Below, one piece after another: positions 10,931 through 24,400 of a DNA stretch of 64,000 nucleotides (positions are counted from its first letter, which is position 1; every line of letters starts with the position of its first letter). The notes under the pieces are model-generated. The model saw nothing but the letters and a program-made list of their open reading frames with translations, was not told the origin of the DNA and ran no database searches. A program made the translations under genes and the position numbers. Source of the stretch: Phytoseiulus persimilis. Lineage: Eukaryota > Arthropoda > Arachnida > Mesostigmata > Phytoseiidae. The stretch lies in assembly GCA_037576195.1 (NCBI GenBank), contig CM075102.1, positions 47,922,745 through 47,986,744 on the forward strand, written 5' to 3'.

Positions 10931-13256
10931 TTCCACTGTTTCGCAGGCTCACTCAGCTTAACACAGAGCCGCAGGTTAGGATCCGCTACACCCAGTTGTG
11001 AGACAGAGTGGTGGACTCGGCAAGATATGGTGAGTGTGGAGCAATCTGCGGATAGCTTAGTTGCTCCCAGAATCGCTCTGTCGTCGTCCCGGGGACTTCC
11101 TGTTGCTTCTTCCGTTGCGCTGAGTGGCTTTTGCCGACGTTTGTATCAGCCGTTTCAGAATGCTTTTCTCCGACGCTCCTCCGACCTGGGAGCGGTTGTC
11201 ACCTTTGCTGACACCAGCTCTCCGCCGTCACGGCTCGATCAGCTGATCACTGCCAGAGTTTGAGCCCAGCTTCCGACAAGGGTGAAGCGGCGGTGGCCGG
11301 AATCGTCGAAACGTGTTGTAAAACCATATCACATTCAAACACTGTGAAATTCTACAGCTGCGCTGGTCCCTGTCGAATATGGACGACACCTAGAAGGCGA
11401 GCTCAAACAACGCTGTCAAATCTCTGTAGGAAAATCTTTGACGAGTTCTAAAACGTCTCCGCTATAAGTCGGCCTCATGGATCGTGAATTTAGCGCCCGT
11501 CTCGAGACCAGGTAATGCTCCTGCACCGACTTGAATCGGGCCCTGAGAGAACACAAACCGTGATGTGTTCAAGCGTGTTCTCCGTTCGCATTTCGCGTTG
11601 TATGAATTCGTCACGAAAGGTTGTTAGCGCCTCTGTTGCCAACGCAGGCATCTTCCGACACTTGCTCAGGAAAGTCGCGACAGGGGACAGATTTTGTCGA
11701 TGACGTTTGACCATAACTTTCGGAATGTAATCCGAGCTGTTCTGGCCGCGCCAGAGAATCCCCTGAATTCGCCGTTCCCTCGTTCGGACTCCGGGAGTTC
11801 CCCATCGTTCTCGATCCGCGGAGTTCGGTCCTTGAAGTTCCAACAGTTTCCGCGTTGAAAGGCGAGCTTCTTCCGGACCCACGTCTAGGCTTTTAAGCGG
11901 AGCCAATAGTAAACAAAGGTGTCTGTTCCTCCGCGACAAACACTTGCATCTTGAATCTCGTCTCATCTTTCCTGTTCCACAAATCTGATGGGGCTTCGAT
12001 CAGGCGGCGTTTCACAGGGTTTCAAGTGCCACGAAGTTCCACGTCGAACATCACGTGGAAATTCGTCGTTCCGAACGATTTCGATCTTGAGTTCTAATCT
12101 AGCCGGTGGAAACGAAAGCTCGCTCCGAGGGCAGAAACACAATATGGTTCGACGAACGCAGCGCGTGACGCAACAGAGACATAGCGACATTCATTCTTTC
12201 GAGAAATCTGTTAGAAACACTCTGCATTGGTCTCCGTTGTCACTCCGAGACTGTGACGGCCCAGTGCCTGTGATGGAGCGCTCATTCCGTTTCTTCGTTT
12301 GGATTTCCGACCTTCGTTTTCGCGCTTCACAGTCCTCCGCATTTTCTTCATTTGAAGCCTCAGCTTCCCGGAATAATTGATTTGCGAGCGTTGTGTGTTG
12401 TTATATTGCGATCGGGACCTCTATGTCAATGTCGCCCGAGCTTCCGATGGCAAGACATCAGCTGTCAGTCGTCGCTTAGGTGACATCTTCGTCGCTGTAT
12501 GCTAGTTTCACCCGAGCCGAATGCTTTCTGCTGTCAATTCACCGCGATGTGCGGCGGAGCTCGTCAGAGCGCCAAGCTCTGCAGTCCCGCTGAACGTATC
12601 TGGATTTTTCTTCAAATATCTGCGGTTTCGTTTCTGCTATGACCGGTTCTGGCGTTTCCGCGGCGATCATCTGCCACTCCGTTCTACTACGGATGGCTTT
12701 CTCTTTGTTTTTCTTTTCTCGCTCCGCCGCGATCGACAAGCCGTCTGAACAGCGACCCGCGGATCGGTTCTCCCTCAAATCCGCTTGTTCGCCCTCGGTG
12801 CGATCTTCTGCTTTCTGCTCTGCGCTGGAGGTGTCATGGCAGCCAACTCAATTTCTGGTGACCTTTAGATCTGCCGACTGTTACAAGATAGAACCGTTTC
12901 AACTGTTTCGGTTATCGGCTACCGGGATGATTAGACGATCCCTGAAGTCGCCGAACGCTCGATCTGTCCCGGAGTTTCGGCTGAAGCGCAAAGTTATATT
13001 TAGAGGTCCCGATAGACTGTCCCTATTTGAAACCACTAGAGGATCCATACGGTAGCTTCCTCAGCAGCAAATTGTGGCTCTTCCCCTCCAGTGAGCGCAG
13101 TATATACTCATCATGATGATCGGACCGACTTCAGGACTGTCGTGTCGTTACCGGGTGCTTGACGCAGCACGGGTATATCGGGCTGGATACACCTGGCGGA
13201 TGAGGTGTCGTACGTCTCCCGGCCGATTCATTATGTCTTGTGATTTTTCATTTCAG
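10931..13256. other. Upstream region of the IP3 receptor, no gene seen
   Basis: No conserved coding segment was recognised. The longest frame, 11490-11966 on the minus strand (about 158 codons), resembles nothing I know and is in the range expected by chance. Promoter and 5' untranslated exons of the IP3 receptor are expected here but cannot be located by eye. Confidence 0.3.
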
Positions 13257-13343
13257 ATGCTGAGCTAATAAAGCTTCGTTGCTGCGGGTGGCCCCAAAAC
13301 ATTGCATCCAGTGGCCCTCGTAGTGCTACCCACCGCGGCCAAG
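13257..13343 (+). promoter_or_regulatory. Predicted 5' leader of the IP3 receptor with a four-codon uORF
   Basis: A pyrimidine-rich stretch ending TTTCATTTCAG at 13246-13256 looks like a splice acceptor, so a 5' untranslated exon may begin at 13257. Directly behind it lies ATGCTGAGCTAA (13257-13268), a three-residue upstream open frame. The main start codon at 13344 is in a good context (GCCAAGATGG). If the leader is spliced as proposed, the short uORF could reduce initiation. Transcript evidence is lacking. Confidence 0.4.
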
Positions 13344-16300
13344 ATGGTGGATCACATGACATCAGCCTTTTTGCACATCGGAGACATTGTTTCTCTTTAC
13401 GCCGAAAGCACCTGCAATGGCTTCCTCTCCACACTCGGGTGAGCCGATAATGCTTCGAGCTGGAGTCGTCTCGGAAACGAGGTCGCTTCGAGCTGAAAAT
13501 TTCTCAGTCCCGTGAAACCCATTCGGAATCCCCTCTTGACAATTTAATGTCTTCTGGAATGATGTCTTCCTCAAACTAATCGACCGCCGATAATCTTCGA
13601 ACTTTGCGAGATACCACGTTGGGCGCGAGGAGAGCTACGCGTTCTTCTGTGAGAAATGCTTCCACAGCTTCGTTTCTGCGACCGCGGCAACTCCAGACCG
13701 AGGCGAGCCTTTCGAGCGGAGCATCCGGCAGTAAAATTCTCCCGTGGTTTGAATCGATGCGCGCGCGCCCAGAGACCTCCCCTCACTCCGATAGGGGACC
13801 GAGCGTTATCGTTGGAAACCGCTACTGTGGTCACAGCCCTCGGGTACGCTGGAAACTCCCGAAGGAAGTCTGGCGTATCCTGAAGTCTCGGCGGGCGCGC
13901 GGCCGTGAAGCGAGAATCCGCTCGGAAGAGAAGTCGGAGACCGCTGGCTTATGGATTGGATCAAGATCCCGATCGTATGGGTATCAATGCCATCAGCTCG
14001 TGAGCTACCTTGATCTTCCGGGCGACGTTGGGGAAGACAGCGGCTCGGAATCAAACAGATCGTCCTTTCTAATTTAGCGTTATCGGAGGAAGCTGTCGAA
14101 GCTGCTTTCGACACGGTCCCTAAAAGGAATCTGTCGGGAGCCTGGCAGGCAGACAGGCGGACGAGCGGGCGAGCGGGCATGCGGCGATGCGCAAGGCTTA
14201 ATGCCTGCAATGACAGTCCGATGATTCCCCGCTGCCGCCGTGAACTGTCATCTTCAACGGTCTGTGTCGCCGTTCACTGGTATTCGGCGGACGACAGCCG
14301 AGTGTATCGATCACGGAGTTGACGAATCGATTGGAGGAGTTTGACTCATCGACCGCTGCTGCGATCGCGTTTTCTTGGTCGAGAGAGCCCTCCGGGCTTC
14401 GAACTCTTGTTGTAGGGTTGCGTTTCTTCGTCGTTGGCAGCTGATGGGAAGTTCGAACCTAAACAAACGATTTGGCACCCGTGATCAGACTCAGGAATGA
14501 GATCCTCTCCCGAGATCAGCGAATCGCGCCAAACCCGGGTTGCTGCCGCCCCGAGAACGCGAACAGTTAAATTGATGAGCGCTCGCTGCTCGGTAGTTTG
14601 TCTATTTTGATTCCGGCTTGACACCGTCTGTGAACCGTTCCTTGGAGATGTGGGCCAACAATGATCTCCTCCCACGAGAGAGAAAATGATTTCTATTTCT
14701 CAGCGATAACCCACCAAACTGTAGCGCCACAAGCCGATTTCGACCGGTTTATCAAGGCGACGTTTCTCGAATTGATACCTGGATGCCGAACAATATTCTC
14801 CGGCTGTTATGAATTCAGATTTTGGAATCCATCCAGCGACCGTTCGGATTTTCATGTGGAACGAGCTCGGTGGGGATGGCTCTTCCGGCTTCCATCCTCG
14901 ACCATTCATACGGAACCTTTTGAGATTTGGGGCAAACTAACTGCCGTAGCATCCGTCCTCATGATAATGGCCTGGAACGCGCGAAGTCAGGCTAGTAAGC
15001 TGGAGCACTTCGCTGCAGGCTCGTCGACGATCGGTGTGTGGTCAACCCCAGCGCCGGGGATCTCCGGAACCCGCCACGGAAGTTCCGGGACTGCTGTTTC
15101 AGAGTGTGCCCCATGAACAGGTGAGTAATCCAACTCTCGGCTCCGGAACACGATTTGTTCTCTTCGACAATCCTCCCTTGTCCAGATGGCCGAGCTTCTG
15201 ACTATAGCCGTAGCATAAGTTTCTACGAGCCGTTACTCAGCTCCAAGCGCAGCGAAGGAAGAAAATCATCGGGATTATAAATGGCTCGCGTATTTCTCAA
15301 GGTATTCGGCCCAGAAGCAGTTCTGGAAGGCCGCGCAGTCGTCCACCTCTTCGAAAGAAACCGAACCTCTTCTGGTCATGAAGTTGAAGGTCAGTGATTT
15401 GTAAGCTCCCCGAGAGGTTCTATGGAGATGGAGAAAGGATTTTCATTCGGGATTTCAATCCATTTCAACAGCATGCAGCGGACCTCGAGCGAAAGCAAAA
15501 CGAAACCGAAAATCGCAAGATGGAGGGCACCAAAGTTCAATACGGTCAAGTGATCCAACTGCTCCATCTAAAATCAAACAAGTGAGTGGTTTGGTCCCGG
15601 GTAAGCGTGGGAAGACCAGGATGGGTGTGGCCAGCGAACAGCTTGGGACACCGGCTCATCAATGAATTCGGTTCCTCGTTTTCAGGTATCTCACGGTGAA
15701 CAAGAGGCTTCCAGCACTCCTAGAGAAGAACGCCATGCGCATGATGCTGGACTCTAACGGAAACGAAGGGTCATGGTTTTATATCATGCCGTTTTACAAA
15801 TTGCGTTCAACCGGAGATAATGTCGTCGTTGGCGACAAAGTGATTCTCATGGCCGTCAACGCTATGCAGCCTCTTCATGTGTCAACCTACGAGCTGCCTG
15901 ATCACCGTGGATGTAAAGAGGTCCGAAAAGCACCATAAATCATTTAGCGGAATCAAAGCAGTTTCATCCATCTGAACGAATCCGAGCAACGCTCGAAAAA
16001 TGCTGCGAAACGCTTCATCATGTACTAATCGCATACTGTCTTATAGGTTAATGCTGTTTCTGGGTCGGAAACTGGTCAGACATCATGGAAAATTTCTCTT
16101 TTCATGGATTATACTGAGAACATTGAAGATGTTCTCAAAGGTGGTGATGTGGTGAGGCTGTTCCATGCAGAACAGGAGAAATTCCTCACAATGGACGAGT
16201 TCAAGAAAAAACAATACGTGTTCCTGAGGTATGGTCGATCATTTGACTGCATGCTAGCGGAGCCGCTTCGCCTCGTTGCTGCTCATTTCATTTCGGCTCA

Positions 16301-18486
16301 GAAACTCGTGACGAGCAGTGCATAATCGAACGTGCCCATTTCTAATGCCGAGTCGACTCGTTCTCCAGAACCACGGGCAGAACAACGGCGGCCGCGGCCA
16401 CGAGCTCCAAAGCTTTGTGGGAGGTGGAGGTGGTGCAATACGATCCCTGCAGGGGAGGTGCAGGGCACTGGTCCAGTCTCTTCAGATTCAAACACTTAGC
16501 TACAGGGCAGGTGAGCGACTCAGAATCGCAAGCGACTGGCAATGGAGTGGTTCCTAGAAAGGTCCCTTGGCTGAGTCCTTCCCATTTCCAGTACTTGGCC
16601 GCCGAAATCGACGATGATGAGACGCCAGACGCCATGCGCACGAAGCTGCGAGGAGGCGATTCGAACCACCTGTACAGACTTGTAGCAGTCACTGACGACA
16701 TGGACGCAAGCACGGTGTTCGAGTTGGATCCGACCACCCTCACGCGCAACGACGGTCTGGTCCCCCAGTCATCGTATGTTCGACTTCAACATCTTTCCAC
16801 CTCGTCTTGGGTCCACTCCACAACCATACCCATCGACAAAGACGAGGAGAAGCCCGTGATGATGAGGGTCGGCTGCGCATGCGTCAAAGAAGACAAAGAA
16901 GCTTTCGCCATTGTTCCTGTTTCAGCCTCCGAGGTCCGCGATCTAGATTTCGCTAACGATGCTTGCAAGGTACGACGCGTTGACAGTCGTCCACATTAAG
17001 ACGAAGGATCACACTCGCACCCGTTTTCGACGCGGATTCAGAATGGTTGTTTTACTGAGAAAGGCGGCGTGATGAATGCTCACACAACGATTCGTTGCTG
17101 TAGGTGCTACAAAAAATCGCTGCCTCCATCGAAAGCGGAGAGTTCGCTCAGAATGAACGAAAAACTGCCACTCAGCTACTTCAAGAGGTAAAATTCATGG
17201 GCCCGACCGAACGATTCGGACGACATGCCTACTAATATGAACAAAAACCATCACATCGTTCGTGAAGCTTCGGTTCTGATTTATGCGCAAAACTCGATCG
17301 GATGACAGTATTCTCACTCAAAGACTCCTCAAACGGGGGAAAACTTGCCGGTCGGACGGATAAAGCATGCTTGGGCTGGAATGTGGGAGGAGAAATCCTG
17401 ATCGATTCCTGAAATTCTGGCACTATGGGAGCAGTACTGAGCAGATAACTTGGTGGCAGTTCTTTCCTTGGGGTATGATCGCGTGATATTTTCGCTGTTC
17501 GGAAGAGAAACGCCGGGATCATGATTTAAAACCAAACAAACCCCTGTCGTCGTTGCAATCGCTTCAAGTGTGGCTTCAGTCGATTGTTGTATTGTGAATA
17601 CCCGAATTAGGTATAGTCTAAAGACACATCCGGGATCCCGTTCATTCCGTGTAGTCCATAAATTGCATGTCCTCGCTGCGTCGCTTTGCATGTGTTGAGC
17701 CTCATAATGCATTGACCTCTAGGTGTGTTCGCAGATCATCTACTTCACTGCGAATCAGGAGAACGACCCCAAAAAGGGCGACGCTCTCGAGCTCACTGTC
17801 CATGACCCCAACAGGGAGCGACAGAAACTGCTGAGAGAACAAAACATTCTTAAACAGCTCTTCAAAATTCTGCAAGCTCCGTTTAACGAAGACAGACCTG
17901 GTAGGTGTTCGGTGCAAGGTGTGATTTCTCTTCGTCGAACTGATGGATCGTTAAACGGTCGAAACGATTCTCACGCTCGCTTTCGGTCGGAGATTTCGGA
18001 TTGGGGAGAGGAGGAGACATCGGAGGTCGTACCGACGGAGGCGAACGTCTGTAGCACAGAATAAACTCTTCCAGGTGGACCGATTCTCCGGATGGATGAG
18101 CTGCAGGACCTGCGGCACGCTTCTTATAAGCATATTTGCCGGCTGTGCTACAGGGTGCTCCGGCTTTCGCAGCAAGAGTACAGGAAAAATCAAGAATACG
18201 TCGCGAAATGGTTTGGCTTCATGCAGAAACAAATCGGCTATGATGTGCTGGCCGAAGACACCATTACCGCTCTGCTGCACTCTAATCGGAAACTGCTCGA
18301 GAAGCACATCGGGGCGGCTGAGATCGAAACTTTTGTTTCACTGGTTCGGAAGAACCGTGAATCGCGCTTCCTCGATTATCTTTCTGACCTTTGCATATCA
18401 AAGCGAGTGGCAATACCCGTCACTCAGGAATTGATCTGCAAGAGTGTGCTAAGCGATCAGAACTCGGATATCCTCATCGAGACCAG
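13344..18486 (+). other. IP3 receptor exons 1-11: suppressor and IP3-binding core
   Basis: Exons: 13344-13438, 15019-15120, 15302-15389, 15472-15581, 15686-15920, 16047-16228, 16369-16510, 16592-16969, 17104-17187, 17723-17900, 18075-18486. They encode residues 1 to about 668: suppressor domain (about 5-230), MIR beta-trefoil (about 235-440) and the first helical repeat block. All IP3-coordinating residues of the family are visible: the RTTGR loop created by the exon 6/7 junction, R-E-R-Q-K-L-L-R in exon 10 and Y-R-K in exon 11. Intron 1 is by far the longest of this part (1,580 nt); the others are mostly 80-540 nt. Confidence 0.92.
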
Positions 18487-21400
18487 GTACCTGACCAGAA
18501 GATCATGTGTTCCTAAGAGAGAGGATGGATGAGAAAAGCCCAGCGGCGAAATCTCCGGAATGAACGACAGTTTCTGCGAACAGTTTTCTCATGCTGAGAT
18601 TTACGCCTTCGACTCGGTTTCAGGATGGTTCGGAGTCAAATCGAAGTGGAGCTTGCGGTAGACTCCCGAAGAAACCTCGATCCGCTCCTGACGATCGAAG
18701 AGGACGACGAGGTGTATCTCACCTGGGACAAGGGCGAGCGTAGTAAAGGCATCATACAGTTGGCGCAGGCTGCAAAACAGTTTATGCAGAAACCAGAACA
18801 GCACTTGGAAGCGGAGGAAGATGCTCGTATCCTGGACTACTATCGACACCAGCTGGACCTTTTCTCAGGGATGTGCCTGGACAGGCAATATCTGGCTATC
18901 AACAGTCTATCTACAATTCTCGACGTAGATCTGATACAGAAGTGTATGGCCGATGAGAATCTGCCGTACGATCTGAGAGCCGCGTTCTGCCGTCTGATGC
19001 TTCACATGCACGTAGATCGCGATCCGCAGGAGCAAATCCAGCCCGTGAAATATGCACGACTCTGGAGTGATATCCCGAAGCAGCTGTCCATCGAAGAGTA
19101 CGTGGAACCGAAATAAAGCTATCGATCCGGTGGCTGAGAGTTTCAGAGGGCGCGAGTAACGTTATCCTCTTCGCAGTTATGATGCCAACAAGAATACGGA
19201 CATTTCGAAGAAAGAGGAAGTACAGCGGAAGTTCAAGAAAACGATCACTTTTGTCGAAGACTACTTATGCAACGTCGTAGGACACGTGTGGTCCTTCCAT
19301 GATCGGGAGCAGAACAAGCTCACGTACGAAGTGGTGAAACTGGCTCGGGAACTTATCTACTTCGGCTTCTACTCGTTCAGTGATTTGCTTCGTTTAACCA
19401 AAACCCTCCTCGGAATACTGGACTGCGTTCCTGACAACACAGTCCCCACGCTGACAGGTCGGTAATCATTTGTGAATGATAGCTGCGACCGGTTGGTTTT
19501 GACCGATCGGGAGCAACATTCTAGACGATCGTGGCCGACGGCTCCGTAAAACCACCGTTACCTGACTCAGATCAAAAGACGAATCTCGACTCGATCCTGA
19601 ACACAAATCTGGCGAGTAAAACCAGCACTCCAATGGGGGCTACGCCGTCTGCGATCGGAGCACTCCAACCGTCGGCCAAGGATACGCTCGTGATGGACAC
19701 CAAGCTCAAAATCATCGAAATCTTGTCGTTCATCCTAGATGTTCGACTCGATTACCGGTACTGGTAGCCTGATATTCTCAAGACGATGGATTCTCGTTCC
19801 GATCTCGATTCCACGGTGACTTTTCGTTTCTCTCTGCCAGAATCACGGGATTGCTTACTATTTTCAAACGCGAGTTTGATGATTCTCACGATAAAAACAC
19901 CACCGACGATACCTTGACTATCGGGGACAAGGGAATGGATATGGCAAAGATAGCCAAGGAGGCCGAAGCGATATTTGGGGGCACAACAGATACTGCTGAA
20001 GTAGACTTGGACGGACACGGAGGGCGAACCTTCCTTCGGGTGAGCTCCGGCGACCGTTCGAGCTATATCTGATGGTTCGTGCCGTCCGTGTGTGAATTGA
20101 TGGAAGCTGACTCCAACTGTTCCAGGTGCTTCTGCATCTGACAATGCACGACTACCCGCCACTGGTGAGCGGTGCCCTGCGCCTACTGTTTCGCCACTTC
20201 AGTCAACGGCAAGAGGTGCTGCAGGCTTTCAAACAAGTTCAGCTGCTCGTTTCGGACCAAGACGTGAAAAATTACAATCAGATCAAGGTCGACTTGGATG
20301 AGTTGCGACTCCTCGTGGAGAAGAGCGAACTGTGGGTGTTCAAGGCACGCTCCCAGCAACACCAATCTCTGTTGACTCCCAACGGCCCTCTTACCAATGC
20401 TATGCTGGTACCCGCAAAAGTGAGAATCGCTCGTCGAAGTTGAAAGAGCCAACCGTCGGACCCGACCTACTTCCTGTTCGGGCGGAGCATCGCAATCGTG
20501 GTTTCCCCTTTAGAAACCTCGCATTTTTTTTTCTCGGCAGGGTCCTCTGAAAATCCAGGAAGACGGAGAGGAGAAGAAGGAGGAGACGAACCTTTCGAGA
20601 AGACCCCGAACTCCCAATGGAGTGCCACCGGATACCCCAGAAATTCACGGAGTGGGTAGTCTAACAGTGGATCGTTCCTCGAAGGGTTCACGAGAAGCGG
20701 ATCTGCATTGAAACTTAATTTCTCCGCAGGAACTCCTGGCCGCCAATGTGGGTTCTCCCATCGATCTCAATCAGGGGCCGCAGCTTGATGAGCATCAGCA
20801 GGAGAACTACAAAAAGATCCAACAGATTTTGCTCAGGTTGACGAACCTCTGTTACCAGGATAAGAGCTCCCCTGTGAACAAGAAGAAGCACGAGCAGCGA
20901 TTATTGCGGTTGGTCCACGTGTTCGAGACACAGCGGATATACTTGACGGAGAACGGCTCCTCAGCTCAGAGTTCTCAGTTTCTCATCTCGTTTACAGGAA
21001 TATGGATGCGCAAGCAGCGGTCCTTGATCTTCTTGCCATTCCGTTCGAGAAGAAGGACGATCTCCGCATGATGGAATTGATGAGATTGGCTCATAACTTC
21101 TTGCAACATTTTTGCCGCGGAAATCACTACAACCAGGCACTCCTGCATAAAAAACTTGAGCTTTTCCTCAATCCTGGCGTGAGTGGAAATTGTTTGGAAA
21201 TGCCAAATCGGCGGGAGAATTCGTGGGAACTTTCAGGCTGGGAACGAGACTGGCGATTGAGTCTGAGCTTCACGATTGCAGCTTCTAGAAGCCCAGTCGA
21301 TGTGTGCGATTTTCAATGACAATCTGTCTTTGTGCAACGAAGTCACGGAGAGTGTCGTTCAGCACTTCGTGCACCTCATCGAAACTCACGGCAAACATGT

Positions 21401-24400
21401 GCAATATCTCAAGTTCCTGCAAACGATCGTCAAAGCTGAAGGTGCCTACAATCGGAAATGCCAAGACATGGTCATGCAAGAGGTAGGAGCGAATATTTTC
21501 CAACCTCATCACGGAACCATCCGTCGCGCCGATTGGACGACTCGATCATGAGCTAGAGCTCAGTACAAAGCATCGAATTCATCGTTGTCTCCCATTCGCA
21601 GCTGGTGAACGCGGGGGACGAGGTGCTCATTTTCTACAACGAAAAAAACAGCTTCCCGGAGCTCATCAAGATGATGAAAGACCCCAAGCTGCGCAACGAC
21701 GACTCGGGTCCCTTGCGGTATCATATCCAACTGGTTAAGCTGCTCGCCGCATGCACCGAAGGTTGGCTTCCTGCACCCATCGATGTTCAGAGTGAACAAT
21801 GCTTGCTTGGAATAGGGCAAACTCCCTCACATGTTCAAATCTCTGCCAGGAAAAAACGTCGTCACGGAGATCAAATGCCACTCTCTTCTGAACTTGGATG
21901 ACATCGTCCGCGTCGTGACCCATGACGGCTGCCTGCCTGAAGTCAAAGAAGCCTACATCAACTTCCTCTCGCATTGCTTCATCGACACCGAAGTTGAAAT
22001 GAAGGAGATTTACACAAGTCATCACATATGGACGCTCTTCGAGAGCTTCCTCGAAGACATCGCCACAGTGTCCGCGAAAGGGTACAAAAAGTGAGCTATC
22101 TTGTTCTCTCTCAGTGCTGTGTGTGTAAGTGCGTGTCGCAGAACAGAAACCATCACGGGTTCTGCGGATGTCACAGGGCTTTCGTATGAGGCTCTCCGAA
22201 GTTTTCGCATCGCGCCGCGGCTAGGAATCGGAGGGTAGTTGGACGAGCCTGTGCTCTCCTTGACCTTCGCTCAGGAATAAGGAATCGTTTCTGCTTTGTT
22301 TCCAGTGACGATCGCCTTCTAGAAGACTACGTGACCACCTCCGTTATGAACATAGTGACCACGTTCTTCAACTCTCCGTTCTCCGAACAATCTGCAGGCG
22401 TGAGGGTAAGCCTCGAGGGGTTTGTGCCCATCAATGCGATTCGGACCGCGGCACTAGTACTCCGGGAATCAGCTGGTCTAGCAATTTTTTTTTCGCGAAA
22501 CTTCCAGACGCATCAAACTATTTTCATTCAACTGATGCGTGCATCGCACGAACTAACGCAAGCGCATTGGGTCAGCGTTCCTCAGAAAATGAGCATTGAG
22601 ACATGCATCAAAACCCTGTGGGACATAGGTGAGTGCCGGCAGACTCTGGGAGTGCTTGGATTCTCGAGAAGTTTCTCCGCGATTATGCTCCTTTCACGGC
22701 TCTTGAATCTGCAAATGACGTCGACCTTCCCCAGCGAAAAAGCGAGGGATCGCGGTTCCTGTTGACTTGGAGGCTCAAGTAGCCTCGCTTTTCGATAAAA
22801 CGGCGGCAGCTTCGAAGCAAGCGAAAGTATGGGTTGCGAGAGCGCGAAAAGATACACCGTCCGGTCCTCCTAGTCCTTCGATCGTCGCACCGCAAACTCC
22901 GGGGAAGAGTTTCGAAAGGTAATGGGTCGATGCGGTTCGGGAGCAAAACCTGTATGGGACTCAATATTATCCAATTCTTCTCATTCTGATGAATCTGGAA
23001 GAGCTCCTCGACTGAGTCGTGCTCGCAACGAGCCCACCGTTTGAAACAATACAGATTGAATGAGTCAAGGAATCTTTGTTTACACGCTCACATTGGATGG
23101 TTCAGTTCCAAATCAATAGAAGAGCCCGATTATTTCACAAGGTAATCTTCGCACGATCCCATAAATCCATGTGCTGAAGTCCACCGTCCGCTTCCGGTCT
23201 TTCTTAGCTTCTTGAACGAGCTCAGTTCTCGTAGCCAAAGGTCCTAAACCACTCGTCGGTATTCTAGACGCACCAGTCCGCCTGGGAGTATATCAAAGAC
23301 GACTCCGAGCGACCGAACGATCATCGAGGTTCTTCAGGTAGGCCGCAGCTTGTCGTCGATCCTGTTCGGTGTCGTACATTCTGAACTAGCGATCGATCGG
23401 ACATTGCATAGTTCGATTCGCTTGAGGCCTCCGCCCCGATCAGGACCTCATGAAGTTTTCCTCCAGGAAATTGTGTGTCTGCTGGAAGACCAGTTGCGTC
23501 CTCTCGTCCAGAGCGAGCTTTCGGTGCTCGTTGATGTCCTCCACCACCCGGAATTGCTGTTCCCGGCCAACACCGACGCCAGGAGAAGGTCTGAGTCTGG
23601 ACAACGCCTCCAGCTGTCATTCTGTACCACGCATCATTCGAATGTTTTAACCGCATAACTTGATGGGCTTGATCCTCCGCTGCAGGTGCGGTTCTGGCTT
23701 CATCTCGAGATTGATTCGCCACACGGAGCGTCTCCTGGAGGAAAAAGAGGAACAGCTCTGCGTGCGAGTCCTCCAAACACTCAAAGAGATGATGTCTTCC
23801 TTGGACTCGGACTACGGCGACAAGGTACAGGAAAATGATCCCGCAGGGCAGCTAGGAGAACTCAACGACGATAGCTCATCAGTGCTGCCCAGGGTACAAA
23901 TAGGTTTACATTGGGTTCGGCATGTCCTAACCCGATTTGATGAGTTCGTAGAGATGGTTTCTATAAATCTTGCTGCATATTTCACGCTGCATTCGATCGA
24001 ATCAGATCGATCAGAAGCTTTTAACACAAAAAGAGCTGCTCGACATCAAGAGGGTGAGATTAGATTCAGAGAAGTCAGATCGCTCGATGGGTGGGCGCGA
24101 GAGGAGCGCTGTTGCAGGAGGTTGCAGTCGACGTTTCTCTCCGTCGCGAATCCTATTCCCTGTATTCGCGTCGCTGCATGCCGAAACTCGATGTGCTCAT
24201 TTTTTAAGGGTGAGCAACTACGGGAAGCCCTTCTCATGCGCTACTTCGGAAAACGGCCCGTTAGCGGGGCTCGTGGTGATGGAAGCAACGCCATGGGAGC
24301 ATCGTCGGCTTCCGGAGTTCTCAATTCAAACCGGCCTCTGAGGTGAGCCACCCACCCTCCGAGCTGAAGCCTCCGTACGATAGGGAACTCCGTCGGACCC

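Noticed and set aside
19525..19570. Earlier acceptor for IP3 receptor exon 14
   Set aside because: Joining exon 13 to 19525 shifts the frame into a stop within about 14 codons, and an acceptor at 19514 meets an in-frame TAG; only 19571 keeps the frame.
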